Source: Atrichornis clamosus (Eukaryota > Chordata > Aves > Passeriformes > Menuridae). Taken from it: a stretch of 64,000 nt of DNA. The stretch spans positions 62,001 through 126,000 of the forward strand of contig WBMZ01008630.1 of NCBI GenBank assembly GCA_013400975.1, read 5' to 3'. The translations under genes were made by a program, and so were the position numbers. Numbering within the stretch: position 1 is the stretch's first letter; the number at the start of each line of letters is the position of its first letter. Shown piece by piece: positions 26,271-55,408 of the stretch. The notes beneath the pieces were generated by a model. The model had not been told where the DNA came from and made no database searches. It was given only the letters and a program-made list of their open reading frames with translations.

Positions 26271-28714
26271 GAAATGCTTTTTTGCTGCTGTATGGTTTTT
26301 GAACTGATGTGGCCAAAGAAGAACAGTGAGGAGCTTTTATTCAACCCATTGGAAAAAAAACCCCAAATTATTTTCTGCTTGTATCCATTCTTTCAGGGTT
26401 TGGACTTTTTGTACATTTCATGCTGGTAGTTCTTAAGTTTGTTTTTGAAAATTGTAGTTGTAAAAGATATTAATTCCTTAAATCAGGATAATGAAAAGTG
26501 AAAATTAAGGTTCAGAAATTCCAGGATGAATTTTCACACATTTATTATACTAAATGCTATATCTAAAGGTAACACAGTTACTCCAGAAAATCTGTATTTT
26601 TAATACTTTTAAAAACAGGACCATTGTGTGGCATAGTACCATTATTTTGCTGGTCATGTATCAAAGCTGTTCTTCCACAATGTTCTTGTGCACACAGGAA
26701 AGACCCATGGCAAGTGATTCTCCTGAAAATAGATTGACATCTCTATACTTCTATTTAAGCCTTTTGCTTTCCTTGAAAGATAAGGAGAATTCAGATCAAA
26801 AGGCTGATTTAAATAATTTTCAGGGGAAAATGCTAGAAAAGGTCACAGACTGTCCATCTATACCAGTAAATTTCCACATGATTTGCAGGCTGAGTGTGTA
26901 CTATCCAAATGGGAGAGTGGAGGAAAAGCTGTTCAGGATTGCTGAAGATGTTTCTGCTTAGGCCCACTAGGTGTCAGGCAGAACGAAGAACTCACCCTGG
27001 CTGAACCAGGGTGAATTTCACCCTGGGAAGGGATTACTGCAAGGACTATGAATCCATCTGAGGAATGGATGTGGAAACAAGCTCCCAGCCTTTGGCCTTG
27101 CTTTACCCACAGCACTGTGAGTCAGATCTACTCTACAAGTTCTCTCTGCACTTCTCTGTATGGTGTAACTTCTGGACAAAAGCACGCAGCTGAAGGCGCT
27201 TCCAACCTCACTGATTTAGTGCAAATGCAAAATCTCTATAATGTGGGACCTAACAAATCCTTGTTCTAGGTTCTTCTTACCCCAATGAGGTTCATGACAC
27301 AAGGAGAGATGGCCACTGCCCAGTCACTGAGGGTGACTCTCTTGCAAAAGAGGTAAAGTATTAAATGTGTAAAACCCTATAGTCTGAGCTCCAGAGAATA
27401 AGAGCCAGGAGAGAAAGCTGAGTAGAGAAGGAGAGAGATGAAAAGGGATAAAAATCAAACGAACAGAGCTGCTATCCCTTGTACTCAGCTATAAATATGT
27501 GCTTCATTCTGTGATGTCAGCTGAAGGTATGTTTAATCTTGGCTAATCAGGCCAATGAATGATGTTCCTGTGATTGGGTTATAACTATTTGCAGCCCTCA
27601 TCTCTTAAGGGGAGCAAATCATGAGTTTCATATTCCCATACACTTGGCACGCTGGTTAGAACAGGAATATCACATTATGTATGCTATTTTTAAATATCTT
27701 CGTGCTAGGTTTTCTAAGTAACATGCTTTTAATAAAATACTTTCAAAGATGAAAATCCATAAAACATTTGCACAAGAACATTTAAATAATAACTTGTATT
27801 GGAAAATAATAACAATAATTTAGTTTATTAAAAATAATTTGTATTGAAGACATTTAAAATAGAATTTTTCAGTAATCGGTAGTGATAGTATCTTCATTAA
27901 CAGATGATTAATTACTTCATCAGGTTGCTGTCTTTCTTTATCTGTTGTGGTCTCTCCAACCAGAGGAGTGGAATAAATCTGGAAAAACATCTGTTCCAAT
28001 AATTTCCCAAGTTCTTTAGGGGAATATTGCTTACAGTGGCAGAGTCACCAGAATAAAAAAGCAGTATTTTGAAAAAGTGCATGTAAATGAGCTGAAGTCC
28101 CTCTGCTCCAGACTTTGAACTTTGTCTGCATAAACGGATCACCTTGAAAACAGTAGAGTGCAAATTTACAGCTGTGTATCAGGACTTACCAGGCTGTTCC
28201 ACTGGGTGGTTGGATTTTCTGAAGTTGGTTAAGAAATAGTAAAGCAAGAGATGAGAATATGTGACATTTTACTCAGTATTTCACCTGGTGTTTCTTGCAT
28301 TGCCCAGGCTGCATGGTGGTGCTTGCTGGGAGCTCTTGGAAGTGGGCCTTGCTGCTCCAAGCCTTGCACACAGTCCTGTGCCTGGGAAAGTCATGTCAGT
28401 TTTGTAAAAGATTTAACAAAGGAAATTTACAACATGATTCAAAGGATGATGGCAAATTTTGCACATGAGCACACACAACATTACAAATGGGAAGGCAGAA
28501 AATAGTTCTTCCTGAAAGACATGGGTCATTAACCTGCAGCTGCAGGGTGACTACTTTATGCAAGGTGCATAAGTTGGTGCAGGTGAATGCGTGTGTCAGT
28601 GAAGTGGAAAGTCACAGAAGGAATTCCTGGTGTCGTTGGATATTTATTGGCAGATACCTGAATGAGCCATGATGTGTTGCCTAAATGCTTGCTGTTTGGG
28701 ACAGGTAGAAAAAG
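26271..28714. other. Intergenic, AT-rich
   Basis: No exon is recognised. A 135-codon frame (26554-26961, plus) has no family features, and an inverted-repeat cluster built on CACCCTGG/CCAGGGTG lies at 26993-27026. The rest is unremarkable. Confidence 0.45.
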
Positions 28715-30110
28715 GTAAGGACACTAGAAATCTCCTGATAGATCAGACCACTGTTCTGCCAAAACCAGTGTTTTCTCACTGCCCTGCAGTGGAGACACTG
28801 TTTAGTGAAAGAACGTGAGCTGACCACTTCTCTGGGTGGCTTAGGTAACTTTCAAAGTTGTTGTATTTAGGATGTTGGAGGTTTTGTCCTTCCTTACTCC
28901 TTTTGATATCTGTTTTAGGCCTGTTCTTGAGTGTACGTAATCCCTTTTTGAACCTGTTGATACTGTTGCCTCATTGTGATACTGTCTGTCTGCATGTCCT
29001 GTGACAATCTAGTTCCAGAGTTCGCTGTCCACTTTGCAAAGCTGTACTCCTTAAATAGTTTAAACTCTGTTTTAAAATACTTGGCCAGCAGTGTCATCAA
29101 ATTTCCCCTGTGACTAGTGCTGTTGGATAGGGTGAACAGCAGTTCTAGGTTTTCCTTACCCATTGCCTTCTTGTTTTTGTTTTTCTTCATCATGCAATCT
29201 TTGCAGCTAAAGACTTCCAGCCTTTTCGTATCACCTCTTGTGATCGTTTTGTTTCATGTCTATTTCTGTGTATATCTCTTAATTCCTCTACATCCTCCTT
29301 GAAACGTCCTAAGGGATTAGAGTTGTGGCTGCACCAAGGACTTGACATAGCAGCAAAATTATGTCCTCTGTTCTCCTTGTTCTGCCTACCTTGGCTGATG
29401 ACTCCCAGCATTGTGCTGCCTTTTTTGGCCAATGCATTGATCCAGTGATTTCAGGAAACAGCATCAATTCTAAGACACTTTCCTTGGCTCACAACTGCCA
29501 GTTTTGAGGTCAGCATCATGTAGCTGCCATTTACATTTTTTTTCCATAGATGCACTATAATGTATCTCTCTAAAGGGAAGATTACGTAGCAGTCCTTCAC
29601 CCGTTCAATTTTATGAAGTCGCTTTGGAATTTGGTGCCATTGTCAAGGAACATAACTACTTTAAAAAACATAGTGTTATTTGCTCACTTAAGAAGATTTC
29701 ACTGCAAACTTTCTTCTCCAAGGAATTGATAAAGGTATTCAATAAAATTAGCCCCCAAACCATTGTGTCCGTGGACTCACTTTAGATACTTCTTATTGAG
29801 AAATATTTCTTTATGTTGAGAAATGTACCATTTTTTTTCTCATAACAAGCTTTAAATCCATAAAGGACCTGTACTTCAATCCATGGCAATGTATTTTCCT
29901 ATTAGCATTTGGTGTAGGACATTATCTGTGGCTTTTTGAAAATGCAGATAAGTTGCACATACTAGTGCAACTAGTTTCCTTAGGAGTGCACTTAAAGAAG
30001 TCCAGCAGGTCCATGAGGCAAATAATCCCTGAGGCAGATTTTCCCTGCTGAAATCATGCCAGCTCCTTAGCAATATCCTCCTATGTTTGCCCATGTGTTG
30101 AGTGGGTTTG
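28715..30110 (-). mobile_element. Ancient amniote-type CR1, about 1.4 kb, decayed
   Basis: Read left to right, the segments follow the order of the reverse complement of the older CR1 family shared by turtles, crocodilians and birds: GATAGATCAGACCACTGTTC, then TTTTTGAACCTGTTGATAC, AATTTCCCCTGTGACTAGTG, AGCCTTTTCGTATCACCTC, and the ORF2 part with GGCTTTTTGAAAATGCAG, AAGAAGTCCAGCAGGTCC and CCCTGCTGAAATCATGCC. It is interrupted by many indels and keeps no usable frame. The length and collinearity make this a single old insertion, not scattered pieces. Confidence 0.65.
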
Positions 30111-30877
30111 TGTTATTATCTCACCATGGCAGGAAATCAGAATAGCTGCTCTGTTCCCAATAGCTCCCCTGCAACCTTTTACCCTTTCAATTCTCTCTCT
30201 CTTGTGTTCACAGCTGAGCTTGTATTTGGAGAATGCCTTATCCACCAGACTAAAGTATACTGTGAAAAGTAATGAATTGAAAGGAAAGAAGGAACAAGCA
30301 AAGCTTGACTGTGGTTTATTGGTGATGATGCTGAAATAGAAGAGCTGCTTTGTGTTGGAAGTAAAAAAAAAGTCTGGCCCATGCTCCTGGAATTATATTT
30401 GCAATTTTAAAACTTTTCTTTGTATTTTTAGCAGATGGTGCACTTTTTTATAGTGGTGGAGTTTCATGGTGGTTTAATTATTGCTGAACTGTGAAAGACC
30501 TATTGCAGTTTGACAAAGACAGTAATTGCCAGGAAGGTCAATATTTTCTCGTGTAGCTTTTGAGGGATGTAATTTTAGTAGGATTCAGTATTACACATAT
30601 CTAATTTTCAAAATCGTGACTTGTTTTTTTTAAAGTCAGACTTAAAAATAGTAATTTTGAACTCCTTTTCTTTGCTTTCTGGTCCTTTATGTCACATCAT
30701 GTTGTTAGACAGTGTTAAGGGCTGGAAATGGATTTAAAGACAGTGTAAGCAAAATTCTTCCAATTCTGTCTCTAGGAGTTTGCAATACAATATTTAGTAC
30801 TACAAGTATTGGCAGCACTGCTGGTTTGCAAAGGAACAACTTAGGCCCTGGCCAGATGCCACACAGCATTTGCTTTG

Positions 30878-31275
30878 TAGAATCACAGAATTGTTTATGT
30901 TGGAAAAGACGTCTAAAATCATCCAGTACAGCCATTAACCCAGCACTGCCCAGTCCACCACTAAGCCATGTCCCCAAGTGCCACATCTACACAGCTTGGA
31001 TAAAACCTCCAGGAATGATGAATCTATCACTGCCCTGGCAGCTTGTTCCAAAGTTTGACCACCCTTTATATGAATAAATTTTCCTTAATATCCAATCCAA
31101 AGCTCCCCTAGAGGTAATTTCATCTCGTTCTGCCCCTTGTTACCTGGGAGAAGGGACCAACTCCCACACTTCTACAGGCTCCTTTCAGGCAGTTGCACAG
31201 GGGGATAAGGTCTCCCCTGAGCCTCCCTTTCTCCAGGCTAAACACCCCCAGCTCCCTCAGCTGTGCTCCTCACCA
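30878..31275 (-). mobile_element. CR1 retrotransposon 3' fragment
   Basis: It begins TAGAATCACAGAATTGTTTA with TTGGAAAAGACGTCTAAAAT and continues with AACCCAGCACTGCCCAGTCC, CCTCCAGGAATGATGAATC, GGCAGCTTGTTCCAAAGTTT and GATAAGGTCTCCCCTGAGCC, ending at CTCAGCTGTGCTCCTCACCA. This is the reverse complement of a CR1 3' end. It is moderately diverged and 5'-truncated. Confidence 0.88.
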
Positions 31276-31700
31276 TTTTGTCATGCATTGTGTCAAGGTA
31301 CAGTCTACATGCATCAATAGGGACCTGATTTGGCAGGTGCAGCTTCCAAGTGTGCAAATCTAACATTTTCATAAAACCTTGGGACAAATCAGATTACCAG
31401 GAGAAAGCCCTTCAAAGAGAAACTGAGACTGGAAGACAGATTAGTACTGTGTGAAACTGCTATGCTAGTAATTAGTGTAAGCCAAATAGCCCATACAACT
31501 AAAGGAATGTTTTGGGAACGGTGGCCAAAACCCATTTTGCACAAGACACCTTCATCTTGCCTGAGAGGTGCTCAGATAAGCAGAGACAATGACCACAAAT
31601 ACGAAAGAATCAATATAAGAATGATAGTGTTACACTGAACCTCTTTAAGGCTGTGTTGAGCAGAGGACAAGATGAACGAGTACATTCTTTATATGATTAG

Positions 31701-31734
31701 TAATAACAATAATAATAATAATAATAATAATAAC
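31701..31734. repeat. (AAT)n microsatellite
   Basis: About ten AAT/ATA units occur in a row with small interruptions (TAATAACAATAATAATAATA and onward). Confidence 0.95.
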
Positions 31735-31994
31735 ATTCTGCAGCTGAACAAACGTTAAGTGCTGTGCTCAATATGTTAAGTGTTCTCAACTGTTCATCGG
31801 AGCATTTAATTTTTTTAATTGGATGCAAAATGTTACTTGCAAAAAACTATTGCCACACGATGGCAGCATAACCCAACGAGACAAAAGATTTTGGCTGTCA
31901 TTGCTGGGAAACACGGCAGTTTTAGGAGGCTGATTGTTACAGAGCCACAGTACATCTGAAAATGAAGCGCTGGCAGCAGCTGAATAGCTCTTTT

Positions 31995-32220
31995 GCACTG
32001 TGCAGGCTAAGTGGCACAGTGGGTTAGTACTGTCGGCTTTTTCTTCTGGAGACTCAGCCTTACATCCTGGCTGAGCCTGTAAATGAAAGCAAGTTGGGTG
32101 GTCTCATCCCAGTCCCCATTTGTGCATATCACAAAACCACCAGGCAATTTGGCATGGCCAGGAGCTGCTGCCTGGGAGAGGAGCAGGATTTGAATAGGAG
32201 AGGGACTGCAGGTCGTGAGC
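31995..32220 (+). mobile_element. Possible tRNA-derived SINE (MIR/Deu-like), decayed
   Basis: The sequence AGTGGCACAGTGGGTTAGTA resembles the A-box region of a tRNA-derived SINE (TGGCNNAGTGG followed by GTTAG). A weaker B-box-like part follows (GGAGACTCAGCCTTACATCCTGG), then a body containing TGTAAATGAAAGCAAGTTGG. The exact family cannot be named by eye. No intact B box and no clear tail are seen, so confidence is limited. Confidence 0.35.
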
Positions 32221-34294
32221 AAGGTGAACCGGAAGATCTGTGAAGGGAGGCTTGTGTGGCACCTGCTCAGAAAGAATGGCAGCCACCATCTGCCATCACT
32301 ACCAACATTATTCTCAATAAATGTAGTTTATTCTTTGTGTTTGAAATCCAAGTGAGATCTATATTTTATCCTTCTCTCTTTTTTACTATTCATGGGATTT
32401 TTGCCAGTGGAAGGAGCCAGCGAGCACTACATGATTTGGCTGGGTTTTATGAGCAATTATGAAGAACAAATTCATCCAATTTCTGTTGTGAAGAGACAGT
32501 AGCGTAAATTCCTAAATGCACACCAAGTATCTAGAGCACAGGAGATAAAAGTACAAGGGTGCTACACACTAGGGGCAAATCCTCAGGGTTTGGGTGGTGC
32601 CTGAGACATGGCCCAGGTAGTTGTGCCAGACCCGTGGCAGAGGCTCTCCACAATCTTAATTTCTCGGGAAACCCTCGTGCCAGGGCAGTGCTTTGGTCCA
32701 TGTTTTATTGGTCGAGAACCAAAACTCAGAGACTGCGTTGTGTTGAGCACCAAGAATACTCCTGAGATCTGAAGCTGGATATATGAAAACCTGCTGTAGT
32801 GGAGTTGTTGGAGGAGAAGCTGTAAAAATGAGGAGTAAGGCCAAGAGAGCAAGTGGGACAGGTGGACAGAGAAACATGGTGCTGCAGAAAATTGGAATCT
32901 GGTTAAGCCATTGAAAAAATGATGCATAACGTGAACACAAGTTTAGGAGCCAGAATAATAGTAGCAATAGTGGACAAATATCAGAAGAGAGTTGATTTTT
33001 TATCATTTTTATCAAATACCCAGAGTTTTTAAAAGCTCTTAAAAAGCCAATAATACAATGAAGAAAAAAGTATAAGTAATCAAGTAAAACAGAAAAATGT
33101 GCAATGTCTGGAGAAAGGAAGTTGTAAAGAACAAAGAAAAAGCATTAATATAAAAATATACTGCTGAAAAATGCAGTTTTTGAGGCAAGTACTTGTGAAG
33201 CTGTGCCAACTTCTATAAATACAATTGGCTTTAAAGTGAGGAGATATTATAGAAAAGCTGAAATATTTCATTTTGACATTTTCCTAGCAAAATGATTCAA
33301 TGTTTTATTTCCACATTCAGTTCATATTACGACTGAGTTTGTTTTAATTTAAAATAGGGTAAAAGCAATCCAGAAGTGAGATAGGATTTTTTCAAATTTT
33401 TTTTTAAGCAACAAAAAATTGTTTCAGTGATACCCTGGAAGAATTTTTCTCCCCAGTTTTTCAGTTCTCTCATTGAAGTGAAAAATCAATTATTTGTGCA
33501 GCCCTAGTTGTGTAATGAGGCATGTTAAAGAAAAAACTTGGTTAGAGATGCAGGTGCTCCTGTCTTAAAATTTTGGAATTTTAGGTACTTCTGTGTATCT
33601 TAGAGACATCTCAGGAGTTGAGTGGGGGAAGAGGCAAAGGAAAGGGCTCATCATGAAGGATTATATCAATTGACTACTGCTCTCTGTTATCAGAAACAAT
33701 CTTGCTGCCTCACTGATATTGCAGTCTGGGTTTTCATTTTTGCATGGAGGTGTAAAAGTCATCTCCCTCCGTGCTTCCAGGATAAGCTGATCCCCTTTGA
33801 AAGAGAGAAGTCAAGACAGGTAGTGATCTATCTCTTCATCTCAGAATCTTTGTCCTGTTCTGGGACACTAGAACCAAGTTGATCACACACTGTTATCACA
33901 CCTAGGACATTGTTGGTCACATGAGAAGCAAGATACTCTCTTCTGTGCCATTTCTGTTGCAGCTTTATTAAAACAAGTAAGGGTTAGCTGAGAAAAAGTG
34001 CCTTAAATTTCTTGCCAGTTGTGCTTGCGTTGGAACACAAATGTCACTTGTGCAAATTCAATCCTTCAGAAGAAATACTTTCCTGTGCCAGTAGCTGATT
34101 TTCCACATGCATGATCACTTTGCTTTACACTGGCCACACACTGTTACAGAGACATGAATTCTTGCCTAAGAATGGCAAGGCTGTTTTGTTCTCCAGCTTC
34201 TAAATGAAAATACTGCTGAAAAATTATGGAATACCATTGATCTCAATTCTGCATGAGGGCACAGAGGAGTAAGCAAGGCCACTGTGCCACTAAT

Positions 34295-34766
34295 ATCCCC
34301 AAGTGAGGTGCTGGAGCATGTCCAGAGAAGGGCAATGGAGGTGGGGAAGGGTCTAGTGGGTAAGTCATATCAGGAGATGCTGAGGGAGCTGGAGATATTT
34401 ATTCAGGGAAAAGAAGGCTCAGGGGAAATATTATCACTCTTTACAACCCCCCGAAAGGAGGGTGTAGCCAGGTGGGAGTCGATCTCTTTCCCCAGGTAAC
34501 AAGTGACAGGATGAGAAGAAATGGCCTCAAGCTGTGCCAGAGGAGGTTCCAGTGGGACCTCAGGAAGAATTTCTTCACAGGAAGTGTTGCCAAGCATTGG
34601 AACAGGCTGCCCAGGGAGATGTTGAAATCTTCATCCCTGGCAGTGTTCAAGAAAAGAGTGGATGTGGCACTCAGTACCGTGGTCTAGTTTACAAGGTGTT
34701 GATCAGTCAAAGGTTGGACTCAATGGTCTTGGAGATATTTTCCAACCTAAGGGATTCTGTGATACA
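34295..34766 (+). mobile_element. CR1 retrotransposon 3' fragment
   Basis: In plus orientation it contains the end of the ORF2 region and 3' UTR: AGGTGCTGGAGCATGTCCAG, AGAAGGGCAATGGAGGTGG, GGAACAGGCTGCCCAGGGAG, GGTTGGACTCAATGGTCTTG and TTTTCCAACCTAAGGGATTCT followed by GTGATAC at the terminus. Three short frames on each strand inside it are fragments of the element, not genes. It lies about 0.8 kb beyond the inferred SLC1A3 poly(A) site. Confidence 0.9.
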
Positions 34767-35534
34767 CCAGCCCTCTTAACACTTCCCATCATGATACTAG
34801 TTCCAGAGACACAAAGATACTCATCTGGATTGGATGAATTAGCATTCAGATAAGTAGAAAAAAATTGTGAAAAATTATGCTCATGTGTTTTATAACACCA
34901 TGTCTTCTCTGAATTTTTTTTTTAGACAAAACTCTTTGCATTATATATTGTTTACGCTTAAAACATCACAGCAAAAACCCATAGAGGTTTGGTGTTTTGT
35001 TGATGTATGCTCAGTCCAGTACTTCACTTCTTGTAGATGATAACTGCTAGTGGAAGTTTTTGCCAAAAGCACCCAGCACCCCAAACTTCTTCTGTGAGTA
35101 AAACAGCAGATTGTCTAAGATGGTTGTAATGTTACAGTGCTGTAATGGGAGTTTGGACCATATAATTATCCATCATCCAAAATGAAATGGCAACTTTGCA
35201 GTAGTTGAATCACTGAAAATGTAAATGCATTCCCTTTTTCAGATTTTGCATATATAAATATATATTTATAGACTTGAATTTGAGTGAGCTTCGGTAGGAC
35301 AAACATTGGTTCTTTTAATTCTTAATCTTTCTTCCTTCCACCTTTTCCTTCTTTATTTTTGATCATGAAACAAAACAAGTATTTGAAGTAAGACAGTCCT
35401 GTAATACCAAAGCCCTGCTGTATAAAATGGCCTGTAATTCTTGAACTCCCATACTGTGAGTTTCTCAGCTCTAAGTTTGTGTGAAGCTTCTATTACAGAG
35501 CCTTTGAAAGAAATTCTAAATCACAATAAGACCA
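34767..35534. other. Spacer between CR1 fragment and SLC1A3 3' end
   Basis: This AT-rich stretch includes a short palindromic AT tract near 35251-35270 (TATATAAATATATATTTATA). Nothing else is recognised. Confidence 0.5.
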
Positions 35535-37887
35535 GCAATGTAAAACTATTTTTATTGAAAATACATCTACAAAGTAATGTTTCTCAATCCACTCTGGGTG
35601 CATACCAATGCAGAACCAGTGAGGGATGGGGAAGGGAATCTTTCTATAATATCTGATTTCCATAAGAAACAAAGTTAGTATAAAAAAGATCACATTCTTT
35701 GTGACACAATTCATTTTTCTCAGCTGATGTCATAGAAAGACAGCCTTTTACATTGTCTTTGCAATGTATTTCCAAACAAAATCTTAACAAAAATTTAAAA
35801 TGTTATGCCATAAATTCTACAGTTAATGTTTATACACACATTCTGAATACAGTATCTATATAAAAATATCTCTAATTATATATCAGAAAATGCCTGTCTG
35901 TATCCTAGATTTGCATTCTGTTAGGAAAAAAAAACCAAACCAAAAAAACAACCCATATTTTCTTTCAGTCATTCATTTTGAGATTCATTTAGAGCTTTCT
36001 TGGTTTGACTGCTCAGTAATCTACATTAAACCCTGCTCACTTCATTCACTTGAGAGTTTTTACTCTTATTGTCTGGATTACTCAACTGGAGAAGATGGAC
36101 AGGAATTTCCAGTCCCAAAAAACCTGTCTTGCTTGGGAAAAGATTTACCTTCCACCAGCATGCTGATATTTTCCCTACAGTTCCTTGTACACCATATTTA
36201 TGGACTTTTAGTGACTGAAGCAATATATCGAATGTTTGTTGAATGGCAGCTGGGACAATGCAAAGGAATCCTTCATTTCTGTCAGAATTATTTTGATAAG
36301 GGGAGGGAGAAAGATGAAAACTGGATATTTTAACAAAACAGACCACTCAACATTATTGTACCTGTTAATTAATATTTTTTTCTTTCTCCCATCTGCAACT
36401 GCATAAAAAACTTTCCAGTTTAACATCTCTAATAATACAAGGCAAAACGGAAAAAGTACATAATTTCTATTTCTAGGAAAGGACTTGTTCAGGAAATAAT
36501 CTTGAAATGAATATAAAAGCCACTGGATTACAAGTGCATTGTCTCCCTTTTTCATTCTTTTCTTATCTATTCCCTCAAAGAAAACTACAATATTTTATTT
36601 AAAAATCCTTTCTCATTAAAATTACAACATTTATTATAGTATTTACTGTTTTTCAATTTGCATATCTTTTCTTAGTAAAAGGTACAAAAGTACCCATTAG
36701 TTTTATTTTCTAAAGGGTTTTTTCTTCTTTTTCAGGTGCTACTGATAAACTCTCCAGGAATTCAAAATTTCACATTAAGGTAGGGAGCCTTCTGCAGATG
36801 GCGAAATGTAAATCCACTTAATAGCTCTGTATTTCATTAGTGGATCAAGGATTTGGGAGGTTTCCAATCAGAAAACCTCTGCTGGTCTCAGGCATTCAGA
36901 TTCAGAATCCAGCCCTTTTAGGATCTGAGCAACTCACCCTCTGCACCTTCTACAGAGGGCAGGCATTGCCTTCTTATTATTGATAATTAAGTAGATCATT
37001 ACTGCATCCAGAGCATGCACTTTTTTTATCCAAACACACATGAAGACACGTTTTCTGTCCCAGACCAGGGCCTTGCTCCTACAAATACTTGCACACACAG
37101 ATTGTTTAACTGGGTTGTGATGTTGAAATTAAGGGAGCAAATCCAGACTGGAAGTACATACATGCATATGTAAATGTTTGCAAGTCAGTGGGAGCCAACT
37201 AGGCTAAATTTTTATAAAGATCAGCTGAATCTAATTTGAAAAACTGTCTAGATAAAATAACTTTCTCAGAAATATTTCAACTCAGCTGGTAAAAGTGCTG
37301 ATTTGGGGGTATTTTCTTTTCTTTATTTATATATCTTCCCCCTTTTTATCCCCTCAATTAATCTCCTGCTTTTTATTGTCCTGCTAGTATTTGAACAATA
37401 ATATAACACTAGAGAAAAAAAATCAGATAAAAAAGCAAAAGTCCTGTTAATTTACTTAGCTGGATGCAGTTATCAAGTTAGAAGTATTGATTGTGTGTTT
37501 ATAGATGTTAGGAATTTTGCAACAGGTATTTAAAAAAATAAAACCATTTTCAGGCTCTGTTATCTTTTTACTTTCCAGTTCATAAAAAAAAAGAAAAAAA
37601 AAGATTCACAGGACTGAGTAACATATACACAATCTCTTTTTTTATCCCCAGTTAGCATATGTCTAGCAGGACCAGTGTTGTTGCCTGTTAATTTTATTTT
37701 TTAAAGTGGGAAGCCAACATAAACCATGATCACTGCTAGTTTGGAATATATTTTCATTAATTCTTTCCAGTGCGAGCATAAAGGGAGAAATGAAGGAATA
37801 GATGAACTTGGTGAATTCAAGATATAAATTGCCAGAAAAAGTGTGTGCTTTCCACACTTGTAGGGTTGAACTCACGCTTTCTCTAGC
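35535..37887 (-). other. SLC1A3: SLC1A3 3' untranslated region
   Basis: About 2.35 kb between the SLC1A3 stop codon and a probable poly(A) site, close to the roughly 2 kb 3' UTR of mammalian SLC1A3. It is very AT-rich with several A and T runs and no repeats that I recognise. Several frames of 60-147 codons on both strands (for example 35890-36333 plus strand) have low-complexity composition and are judged chance frames. Possible earlier AATAAA signals on the minus strand sit near 37322-37327 and 36594-36599, so shorter forms are possible. The 3' limit is inferred from the poly(A) signal, not from transcript data. Confidence 0.6.
35551..35556 (-). terminator. SLC1A3: Probable poly(A) signal of SLC1A3 (AATAAA)
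   Basis: On the minus strand the sequence reads TTTTCAATAAAAATAG, a canonical AATAAA hexamer about 2.3 kb after the stop. Cleavage would be expected 10-30 nt further on, near 35525-35541. It is chosen because its distance fits the known 3' UTR size. Other AATAAA hexamers exist upstream. Confidence 0.55.

Positions 37888-55408
<17,521 letters not shown>

Larger units (their letters stand above)
31276..34294. other. Intergenic, AT-rich, with a microsatellite and a SINE-like piece
   Basis: No exon is recognised. The (AAT)n microsatellite at 31701-31734 and the SINE-like piece near 31.99-32.22 kb are listed separately. Frames at 32.56-33.02 kb overlap on both strands and look like chance. Confidence 0.5.

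Noticed and set aside
26554..26961. 135-codon open frame on the plus strand
   Set aside because: It is longer than most chance frames, but the translation has no recognisable motif, no supporting splice context and ordinary AT-rich composition. I judged it chance.
35890..36333. 147-codon plus-strand frame, with 106- and 115-codon minus-strand frames beside it
   Set aside because: They lie in the inferred SLC1A3 3' UTR, overlap each other on both strands and show biased AT-driven composition, so they are not likely genes.
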